Under the pieces are notes generated by a model. It did not search any database and had not been told where the DNA came from. It saw only the letters and a program-made list of their open reading frames with translations. The position numbers and the translations under genes were made by a program. A stretch of 5,210 bases of DNA from Candidatus Moranbacteria bacterium GW2011_GWE1_49_15 (GTDB lineage Bacteria > Patescibacteriota > Minisyncoccia > Moranbacterales > GWC2-37-73), in the NCBI GenBank assembly GCA_001003855.1, contig LCPX01000050.1:1-5210 (forward strand), written 5' to 3'. Shown piece after piece: positions 1 through 4,703 of the stretch; within the stretch, counting starts at the first letter, position 1, and every line of letters starts with the position of its first letter.

Positions 1-126
1 ACTGATTGAAGCGGCGCAAAGATTCAGCAACGCTTCCGCGACAACCATCCGCGTTCCGGCGGCGGGATTGACCAGCATTTTTAGCGGCGACTCCCCCAGT
101 ACTTCTGGCGGGGCGGTTTTTTTTCT
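1..126 (-). CDS. purL: PurL-like (FGAM synthase) fragment, truncated at its 5' side and running off the left edge
   Basis: Read on the minus strand, the 42 open codons contain GESPLKMLVNPAAG, then TRM, VAEALLNL and CAAS. This resembles the start of the second synthase (AIRS-type) domain of phosphoribosylformylglycinamidine synthase, where E. coli PurL has '[28 protein letters not shown]' in pieces of the same order. PurL makes FGAM from FGAR, glutamine and ATP in purine synthesis. The oddity is the upstream side: a TAA stop lies at 127-129, no PurL N-terminal half is visible up to rarA, and no other minus frame continues the homology. The only in-frame ATG is at 76-78, inside the conserved block, with a GGGGGAG stretch (91-97) 12 bases upstream. 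It could be a decayed remnant, a separately encoded C-terminal half, or a rearrangement or assembly junction. The family match is from memory; the plus-strand frame across 2-189 is probably its shadow. Confidence 0.5.
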
Positions 127-130
127 TTAT

Positions 131-187
131 AAACTTTACGGACCTGTCTGCCGACAGGCAGGCTTTAAAAACTTTATGAACTTTTTA
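131..187. repeat. Imperfect palindrome flanked by AAACTTTA direct repeats
   Basis: The core at 143-162 is CCTGTCTGCCGACAGGCAGG, a 20-base inverted repeat in which 8 of 10 pairs match. The word AAACTTTA occurs on the left at 131-138 and on the right at 169-176, and a degenerate GAACTTTTTA follows at 178-187. From memory, C/G palindromes built on CCTGCCTG/CAGGCAGG and ACTTTATAAA-like tracts recur between genes in Parcubacteria genomes; only one copy is visible here, so its being a genome-wide repeat is inference. It lies close to the point where the PurL-like homology breaks off. Confidence 0.55.
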
Positions 188-225
188 TAGATATTTCCTT
201 TTCCTTAATTTATCCGGTTTACCCG

Positions 226-245
226 ATGAATCCACAATGATTCAT
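226..245. other. Hairpin downstream of rarA, function unclear
   Basis: ATGAATC at 226-232 and GATTCAT at 239-245 form a perfect 7-bp stem with a 6-base loop, 35 bases past the rarA stop. No T-run follows on the minus strand, so it is not a standard intrinsic terminator. It may protect the 3' end of the rarA transcript or be chance in AT-rich DNA. Confidence 0.35.
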
Positions 246-279
246 AATCTAGGTTAATACTTTTTGATAAATTTTATTT

Positions 280-1512
280 TTAATCGCGCAAATATTTGTG
301 CCCCTTGATTCTGTCGGGCATGAACTGCTGGACGGCGTCTTCGGGGTTTTCAAAGTCCGGCGTGTATTTGTAATCCTGGCCGTATCCCAATTCCTTCATC
401 AATTTCGTCGGCGCGTTGCGAAGGTGGATCGGCACCGGTTCGTTCGGGAAATTCTCCACATCCTGTTTCACTTTGTAATATGCTTTATACAGCGCGTTGC
501 TCTTTTTGGATTTAGCCATATACACTACCGCCTGCGCGAGATTGACCGCACACTCCGGCATGCCGATGAAATGGCAGGCTTGATAAGCGCTGACCGCCTG
601 ATCGAGCGCGAATGAATTGGCTATACCGATATCCTCCGAGGCGAAACGAATCAGACGCCTCGCAACATAAAGCGGATCTTCCCCACCTTCGAGCATCCTG
701 GCCATCCAATAGAGCGCCGCGTCCGCGTCGCCCCCGCGCATGCTTTTGTGGAGCGCCGATATGATGTTGTAATGTTGCTCCCCTCCTTTGTCATAGAGAA
801 GGTTGGTGCGCTGGAACGCTTCTTTTATTTTTTCCTTGTCGATTTTGATTTCTTTCGCCTTGCCTTCACTCATGACGGAAAGCTCCAAGACATTGAGCGC
901 CGTCCTCGCATCGCCATTGGAAAGCTCGGCCAGAAATTCAACGTCTTCTGGCGTGATTTTTATTTCCATTTTCCCGAATCCTTTTTCTTTGTCGGAGAGC
1001 GCCCTTTCCAAAAGATGCTTGATATCCTCCGCCCTCAAAGCCTCCAGCACGAAGACGCGGCTTCTGGAAATAAGAGCCGAATTGACTTCGAAGCTCGGGT
1101 TTTCCGTCGTCGCTCCGATAAGGATCAAAGTCCCGTCTTCCACGTAAGGAAGCAAGCGGTCCTGCTGGGCTTTGTTAAAACGGTGGATTTCATCCAGAAA
1201 GAGGATGGTTTTTTTCTTTTTGAATTCGAGATTGGTCTGCGCTTTTTCGACCACTTTTTTGACTTCCTTCACTCCGGAAGAAACCGCGCTGAGATGCACG
1301 AACTCGCTATCCGTCGTTTTGGCGATTATTTCCGCGAGCGTCGTTTTTCCGCTTCCAGGAGGACCCCAAAAAATCATCGACGGAATCGCGTCGCTCTCGA
1401 TGATTTTTCTGAGCATCTTCCCTTCGCCCACGATATGCTCCTGCCCGACGAAATCCTCAAGGTCTTGAGGTCTCATCCTGTCGGCCAGAGGTTTTTTGAT
1501 GTCTTTTTCCAT
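280..1512 (-). CDS. rarA: RarA/MgsA, replication-associated recombination AAA+ ATPase
   Basis: The product is RarA (MgsA), an AAA+ ATPase of the Mgs1/WRNIP1 family related to clamp-loader subunits. It acts at stalled or gapped replication forks and in bacteria interacts with single-strand-binding protein. Numbered from the ATG at 1510-1512 (410 residues, against 447 in E. coli), the Walker A motif GPPGSGKT is at 50-57, Walker B ILFLDEIH at 103-110, sensor-1 GATTENPSF at 133-141, and the arginine-finger region SRSR at 149-152. The C-terminal half carries typical RarA blocks: EGGEDPLYVARRLIRFASED, GMPECAVNLAQAVVYMA, and VPIHLRNAPTKLM near the end. A TTG at 1537-1539 would add nine residues (YVVLYLYH-type), but the ATG is preferred because the family usually begins close to the PLADRMRP motif. 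No Shine-Dalgarno site is visible before this ATG. The length and motifs indicate an intact gene, apparently transcribed alone. Confidence 0.95.
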   Translation of the reverse strand: MEKDIKKPLADRMRPQDLEDFVGQEHIVGEGKMLRKIIESDAIPSMIFWGPPGSGKTTLAEIIAKTTDSEFVHLSAVSSGVKEVKKVVEKAQTNLEFKKKKTILFLDEIHRFNKAQQDRLLPYVEDGTLILIGATTENPSFEVNSALISRSRVFVLEALRAEDIKHLLERALSDKEKGFGKMEIKITPEDVEFLAELSNGDARTALNVLELSVMSEGKAKEIKIDKEKIKEAFQRTNLLYDKGGEQHYNIISALHKSMRGGDADAALYWMARMLEGGEDPLYVARRLIRFASEDIGIANSFALDQAVSAYQACHFIGMPECAVNLAQAVVYMAKSKKSNALYKAYYKVKQDVENFPNEPVPIHLRNAPTKLMKELGYGQDYKYTPDFENPEDAVQQFMPDRIKGHKYLRD

Positions 1513-1520
1513 ATGATATA

Positions 1521-1559
1521 AGTATAATACAACATACAATCTTTAAAACCAGAGGGCAA
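1521..1559 (-). promoter_or_regulatory. Possible rarA promoter with a very short leader
   Basis: Between the preceding terminator and the rarA ATG, the minus strand carries TTGCCC (1554-1559) and, after 17 bases, TATGTT (1531-1536), each four of six to consensus. Closer -10 candidates are TATTAT (1523-1528) and TATACT (1521-1526), both five of six, but these lack a good -35. Any of these would start the transcript within about 15 bases of the ATG, in line with the missing ribosome-binding site. The exact element is uncertain. Confidence 0.35.
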
Positions 1560-1561
1560 TC

Positions 1562-1588
1562 AAAAAAACAGCCGATATGGGCTGTTTT
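1562..1588 (-). terminator. Intrinsic terminator of the DUF5652-type gene
   Basis: On the minus strand, AAAACAGCC (1588-1580) pairs perfectly with GGCTGTTTT (1573-1565) around a 6-base loop, and the T-run continues to 1562. It begins 8 bases past the TAG stop of the small membrane-protein gene. This is a textbook factor-independent terminator and separates that gene from rarA. Confidence 0.85.
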
Positions 1589-1596
1589 CGGAAACG

Positions 1597-1872
1597 CTAT
1601 ATGGTCAGTTTCGGCTTGTGAAGGTTGTGCGCTATCTTTATTTTTTTCGGCTGCGGTTCCGGCTGCGGTTCCTCTTTTTGTATTTTTTTCCGGCTGAAAA
1701 AGAGGATGTAAATTATTTCCAAAATAGCCAAAGTGTTCGCAATAAGAAGCACCACGAACCACCCGTGTTGGCCGTTTCTGGCCGCCCTCCAAAGCGCCCA
1801 ACCCTTCCAGGGGATCATCCAAAGCAACAAGATTATCAATATCCAGGGTTTTTCCAAAATTATCTTTTCCAT
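1597..1872 (-). CDS. Small two-helix membrane protein, DUF5652-like
   Basis: The 91-residue product has two hydrophobic segments, about 9-21 and 37-59, separated by the polar block WKGWALWRAARNGQHGWF (22-39). A basic and proline/glutamate-rich tail follows (61-80, including RKK and PQPEPQP). The WKG-ALW-AARN, GWF and NTL-ILEI-Y pattern matches my recollection of DUF5652, a family of small membrane proteins common in Candidate Phyla Radiation genomes with no known function. By charge (RKK after the second helix and a basic loop between helices), the details of topology cannot be settled. The ATG at 1870-1872 is the natural start; upstream there is only a weak AGG about 13 bases away. It is probably a single-gene unit, bounded by the terminator at 1949-1984 upstream and its own at 1562-1588. 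Function is unknown. Confidence 0.8.
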   Translation of the reverse strand: MEKIILEKPWILIILLLWMIPWKGWALWRAARNGQHGWFVVLLIANTLAILEIIYILFFSRKKIQKEEPQPEPQPKKIKIAHNLHKPKLTI

Positions 1873-1903
1873 AAGTTTTTTTTGCCTAAAAAATGACCTT
1901 TAC

Positions 1904-1932
1904 ATCTTACCATGTTTTTCAAGACGCATTAA
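1904..1932 (-). promoter_or_regulatory. Weak candidate promoter for the DUF5652-type gene
   Basis: The minus strand has an extended -10-like element, TGG followed by TAAGAT (1904-1909; four of six to TATAAT with the key first, second and sixth bases kept). Seventeen bases upstream is a poor -35 (TTAATG). The upstream gene ends in a strong terminator, so some promoter is expected between 1873 and 1948; this is the best candidate I see. Confidence 0.3.
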
Positions 1933-1941
1933 GTTCCGCAT

Positions 1942-1984
1942 AAAAAAAGACCCTCTCAAATTTCCGAAGAAACCCAAGAGGGTC
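1942..1984 (-). terminator. Strong intrinsic terminator with a UUCG tetraloop
   Basis: On the minus strand the stretch 1984-1949 folds into a continuous 16-bp stem, four of its pairs being G-U, closed by a C(UUCG)G tetraloop at 1965-1968. The outer 8 bp (GACCCTCT with AGAGGGTC) are perfect. Seven T residues follow directly (1948-1942). It begins 33 bases past the stop of the DUF5701-like gene and should end that transcript efficiently. Confidence 0.9.
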
Positions 1985-2017
1985 AGAGAATCAAGGGACC
2001 TAATAAATCCAATGTTA

Positions 2018-2740
2018 TCAGATTCGGTCCCCACAAGAACCAGCGCCCCATGAATTGGAAGTAGCGCCTGGGTCGTAGAAGTCAAGCAGTGGCCTGGAAT
2101 TCCAATGCATCACAAGTGTAGGCACAAGAAGCCCGCCTTCACAGTCATAGCAGGAACCGAGTGCCTGCACGTTGTGACTTGACAGAATTTCCGTAAATAT
2201 GCCGAGAGATACGACCTCTTCAGCTGTTAAAGGAAACCGTTTCTGACTTTTGATTTTTTTTCTGGCATCCTTGACCGGAATATTCAGCAACGCGTTGCCA
2301 TTTTCAACGTCAAGCGCAAAGTAAGGATCTTCCGACACTTTCACGGTATTAATCAATCTATTGGGGTTATATGTCATAAAGCCGGCATATTCTCCTTTTC
2401 TTACCATAGGCATCAAGGCATAGAGACCCATATAGCTCTTGGGTATGACAGGGAGGAATGGGATGTGACCTTCATCAATACTCATTTCAAAGGCCTCATT
2501 AAGAACCTTATCTTTTTTCCTCTGGAAATTGTCCACGATTTCCTTGGGACATCCCAGTCTTTCCAGCGTTTTTATCTGACTCTCAAAAAGATTCTCCAAT
2601 AAAACTTCCTTCCTGGCACGCTCTTTGGCCTTGGATACAACATCTTCAATTTCAGTATCCGTAAATCCCGGAAATTTCTTAAATAAATGCTTCAACCTTG
2701 CCTCAAGATGTTCGCTACTTTGCTCTTTGGATGAATTCAT
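2018..2740 (-). CDS. DUF5701-like protein of unknown function
   Basis: The 240-residue product is soluble in appearance, with no signal peptide or membrane segment. Residues 1-60 are charged and helical. From about 55 on, the order of blocks recalls DUF5701 as I remember it from actinobacteria: QIKTLERLGCP (55-65), IPFLPVIPKS (93-102), YFALDVENGNALLN (140-153), RFPLTAEEVVSLG (168-180), and the ending SWGAGSCGDRI (230-240), where relatives end in 'GSASCGGR'. A CxxC pair (C197, C200) and C236 could bind metal or form a disulfide; this is inference. The ATG at 2738-2740 has a good Shine-Dalgarno site, AAGGGG at 2748-2753, 7 bases upstream. The gene is its own unit, with a consensus promoter upstream and a strong terminator downstream. 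No biochemical role is known to me for the family, and the neighbours suggest none. Confidence 0.85.
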   Translation of the reverse strand: MNSSKEQSSEHLEARLKHLFKKFPGFTDTEIEDVVSKAKERARKEVLLENLFESQIKTLERLGCPKEIVDNFQRKKDKVLNEAFEMSIDEGHIPFLPVIPKSYMGLYALMPMVRKGEYAGFMTYNPNRLINTVKVSEDPYFALDVENGNALLNIPVKDARKKIKSQKRFPLTAEEVVSLGIFTEILSSHNVQALGSCYDCEGGLLVPTLVMHWNSRPLLDFYDPGATSNSWGAGSCGDRI

Positions 2741-2821
2741 GTCCTTTCCCCTTTCTGTTTGATAATTGTAAAGTTGCTATTGTATTATGCCAAAACCCTA
2801 TTTTATTCAACATAACGAGAA

Positions 2822-2850
2822 ATTATATATCAAAATAGATAATTTGTCAA
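2822..2850 (-). promoter_or_regulatory. Exact-consensus sigma70 promoter for the DUF5701-like gene
   Basis: On the minus strand TTGACA (2850-2845) is followed by exactly 17 bases and then TATAAT (2827-2822), all twelve bases matching the housekeeping consensus. The start of transcription would be near 2815, giving a leader of about 75 bases before the ATG at 2740. A second, weaker pair further down (TTGAAT 2810-2805 and CATAAT 2789-2784, 15 bases apart) is less convincing. Confidence 0.85.
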
Positions 2851-2853
2851 ACT

Positions 2854-2871
2854 AAAAAGCCGCTGGGGGCT
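2854..2871 (-). terminator. Short candidate terminator after the PEBP gene
   Basis: On the minus strand AGCC (2871-2868) and GGCT (2861-2858) form a 4-bp stem around a 6-base loop, followed by T at 2858-2854. It sits 81 bases after the PEBP stop and only 3 bases before the -35 box of the next promoter. The stem is short, so this is tentative. Confidence 0.35.
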
Positions 2872-2952
2872 ACATAAAAGCTTTTTTTCCTTAAACAAGG
2901 CAACAGGCGACTGGAATTTCCGCCTTGATCGGATTGATTTTTATTGAGATTC

Positions 2953-3396
2953 TTACTGCCTACTATATAGCCCGACCAGCACGGCTTGGTCCAAAACATG
3001 GCCGTCCATCGCCATTTGCAAATCTTTCATCGTGGAAGTTTCCGGGATATCGAGCATCGCGTCCAAAGCGTAGAGCCTGAACTCATAGCGGTGCGTTCCG
3101 CTCGGCGGGCATGGTCCGCCGTAGCCCGGACGCCCGAAATCCGTCATTCCCTGGGCCGCTCCGGCGGGAACGGAATTTTCCCCGATCGCCTTCGTTTCAG
3201 GTTCCATATTCCAGAGCATCCAATGCACCCAACCTTTTCCCGGAGCATCCGAATCGAAAACCGTCAGGGCCAGACTTCTCGTTCCCGGCTGGATGTCCCC
3301 CGAGATATTGAGCGGCGGATTGATATCCTCACCATCGCAAGTATATCTTTGCGGGATGCTCTCCCCGTCTGAAAAAAGCGGACTTGTTATTTTCAT
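2953..3396 (-). CDS. YbhB/YbcL-family PEBP-fold protein
   Basis: The 147-residue product is a bacterial member of the phosphatidylethanolamine-binding protein family (Raf kinase inhibitor-like, YbhB/YbcL type). The first conserved region is at 48-59: DSDAP, then W56, H58 and W59. The second is at 91-104: GYGGPCPP followed by G100-T-H102-R-Y104. These Asp, His and Pro residues line the small anion-binding pocket of the fold. The N-terminal F8-x-D...IP..YTCDGED..PPL pattern (8-29) is also typical. The length is normal for the short bacterial branch and there is no signal peptide, so a cytoplasmic protein is expected. Its ligand and role in bacteria are not settled. The start ATG (3394-3396) has only a distant AGGA upstream. 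No clear promoter is seen in the 69 bases after the VTT gene, so read-through from the upstream operon is possible. Confidence 0.93.
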   Translation of the reverse strand: MKITSPLFSDGESIPQRYTCDGEDINPPLNISGDIQPGTRSLALTVFDSDAPGKGWVHWMLWNMEPETKAIGENSVPAGAAQGMTDFGRPGYGGPCPPSGTHRYEFRLYALDAMLDIPETSTMKDLQMAMDGHVLDQAVLVGLYSRQ

Positions 3397-3465
3397 ATTT
3401 TTGTCCGGATAATTCCTAACGCAAGATACTACCCTTCGGAAATTTCAGATATTTCGAAAGTAATT

Positions 3466-4110
3466 TCACTTTTTCAATTTCCTGAAAATGAATATGACGG
3501 CCAGCAGAAAAACCGCGCTGCCCAAAACTATGAAAGAAAAACGTTGGTAATCCCCCATCAGGAAAGCTCCGCCCCCGTATGAATAAATGAAAGAAAAAGG
3601 CGTGATGCCGATAACAGTCGCCAAAAGATATTTCCGAAAATGCATCAATGTAAAAAGACCCACGGCGTAACTCACGACATCCACCGGGAGCATCACCCGC
3701 AGCAGGAGCACCGTCAAGAATTCCGCGTCCGGCGTGATGTAGTTCCTGTATCTTTCCAATTTTTCAGGCTCGACTATTTTTTCCAAAACCGGACGGCCGA
3801 ACCTTCGGGCTATGGCGAAAGCTATCACGCTCCCGATCGTCCAACCCAAAACGCTAAGAAGTGCCGTAAGAAACGGTCCGAAAATGTCCGACGCCACCGG
3901 AATAAGGAAAATCGTAGACACCGGTGCCACGACAATGGAAATAACTTCCAAAAGCAAGAAAATAAAGGCTCCATAAAAAAAATTACGCTGCACCGCCTCC
4001 CGAAAGACTTCGAATGATTCCTCCCCCCTCAAGGCGAAAACGAAAAGCAGGATCGAGATAGCGAGGAATATGGCAAGTATTAAATTTTGGGATTTTTTAC
4101 TCAGGATCAT
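3466..4110 (-). CDS. VTT-domain (TVP38/TMEM64, DedA superfamily) membrane protein
   Basis: Taken from the ATG at 4108-4110, this is a 214-residue integral membrane protein with a basic N-terminus and about five to six hydrophobic segments. Its central part has the VTT-domain signature: G-W-IGS (89-94), then ARRFGRP (101-107), R138, P142, S147-Y148, and G151. The last is the 'R..P.d..sYa.Gl' re-entrant-loop motif of the family, whose members include lipid scramblases and suspected transporters. The substrate of this copy is unknown. A TTG at 4147-4149 would add 13 residues and overlap the SpoIIM-like gene by 29 bases; the ATG, 10 bases after that gene's stop, is the simpler choice, although neither has a clear Shine-Dalgarno site. 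It is the last tightly spaced gene of the rtcB-SpoIIM-VTT cluster and may be translated by coupling. Confidence 0.9.
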   Translation of the reverse strand: MILSKKSQNLILAIFLAISILLFVFALRGEESFEVFREAVQRNFFYGAFIFLLLEVISIVVAPVSTIFLIPVASDIFGPFLTALLSVLGWTIGSVIAFAIARRFGRPVLEKIVEPEKLERYRNYITPDAEFLTVLLLRVMLPVDVVSYAVGLFTLMHFRKYLLATVIGITPFSFIYSYGGGAFLMGDYQRFSFIVLGSAVFLLAVIFIFRKLKK

Positions 4111-4120
4111 AAATCGAAAA

Positions 4121-4693
4121 TTATCTGGAAAAAAGATAATTGATGACAACCGGAGTCACAAAACTTTCGATTACCGCCGCCAGAAAAAGAAGCGGCAAAA
4201 TTACTTTGAAAAATTTCTTCATCGCGAAAGAAAAATGGACCCGGAACGGCTCTTTGTATTTAAGCCTCCTATAAAAACAGTTTCCCAACCAAATGCCATA
4301 GCTGGTCGCCAAAATTATGGCCGGTATTTCGAGTATACCATGGGGCAGTAACCCCAATACGATCATGAACAAACTGTTTTCCCTCTGGAAGACACCGATT
4401 ATCAAACCGATCAGTTCTCCGTTCGTATAAATGAACACCAGCGGTACGATCGCGAAAAAAAATCCGAAAACTATCACAAAAAGGGCTTTGAGCAAATTAT
4501 TCAGAAAAATGAAGACGAAGATAAGAAGCGGGCTGAAATTCCTCGTGAAATCGAGGTTCCCGAAAAAACTATCCACGATGATCCTTGATTTTTCCGGGGA
4601 ATTTACCGCCGCCATATAACCGCTCAGAATAGCGAAAGAAAAGACCATGGTAGTGATCGCTATATAGGTCCTGAATTCTCCTTTCGTGATCAT
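4121..4693 (-). CDS. SpoIIM-like (DUF95) integral membrane protein
   Basis: The 190-residue product has hydrophobic segments at about 10-30, 54-90 (probably two helices), 108-137 and 161-185. It shows the conserved core of the stage II sporulation protein M family: N65-N66 before a long helix, N91-G92-E-L-I-G, and LPHGILEIPAIILA (116-129), with LPHG and the glutamate at 122 the most diagnostic. In Bacillus SpoIIM helps localise peptidoglycan hydrolases during engulfment, but the family is widespread in non-sporulating bacteria and archaea, where its role is unknown. The name should therefore not be read as evidence of sporulation. The ATG (4691-4693) lies 10 bases after the rtcB stop; the intervening bases are AT-rich without a Shine-Dalgarno site, and the nearest purine block, AAAGGC, lies in the last codons of rtcB. 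Co-transcription with rtcB and the VTT gene is likely. Confidence 0.88.
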   Translation of the reverse strand: MITKGEFRTYIAITTMVFSFAILSGYMAAVNSPEKSRIIVDSFFGNLDFTRNFSPLLIFVFIFLNNLLKALFVIVFGFFFAIVPLVFIYTNGELIGLIIGVFQRENSLFMIVLGLLPHGILEIPAIILATSYGIWLGNCFYRRLKYKEPFRVHFSFAMKKFFKVILPLLFLAAVIESFVTPVVINYLFSR

Positions 4694-4703
4694 ATGTTTT
4701 TAT

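Larger units (their letters stand above)
127..279. other. Intergenic region between rarA and the PurL-like fragment
   Basis: This 153-base stretch holds no credible gene. It is AT-rich except for one C/G-rich palindrome (143-162), which is flanked by copies of AAACTTTA. A second hairpin lies at 226-245. Neither hairpin is followed by a convincing run of T on the minus strand, so I cannot point to a standard intrinsic terminator for rarA here. Confidence 0.6.

Noticed and set aside
2..189. Plus-strand open frame at the left edge ending at TAG 187-189
   Set aside because: It reads through the palindrome and AT-rich repeats into low-complexity sequence and shows no motif, while the opposite strand carries the PurL-like pattern.
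748..1521. Long plus-strand open frame (257 codons) opposite rarA
   Set aside because: It lies wholly antisense to an unmistakable rarA, is rich in Phe and Arg runs that mirror Lys/Glu codons on the other strand, and shows no family motif.
1457..1822. Minus-strand open frame overlapping the DUF5652-type gene and the start of rarA
   Set aside because: It crosses the intrinsic terminator and overlaps two better-supported genes in other frames.
2896..2927. Hairpin CAAGGC/GCCTTG downstream of the PEBP gene
   Set aside because: The 6-bp stem encloses a 20-base loop, competes with an alternative AGGCG/CGCCT pairing, and has only three T residues after it on the minus strand.
3423..3450. Imperfect TTCGAAAT/ATTTCCGAA hairpin between the VTT and PEBP genes
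   Set aside because: The stem has a bulge and is followed by GGG, not a T-run, so it is not a convincing terminator; the region is also too AT-rich to make the pairing remarkable.
4121..4693. Sporulation capability implied by the SpoIIM family name
   Set aside because: DUF95/SpoIIM-like proteins are widespread in non-sporulating bacteria and archaea, and no other sporulation gene is present.
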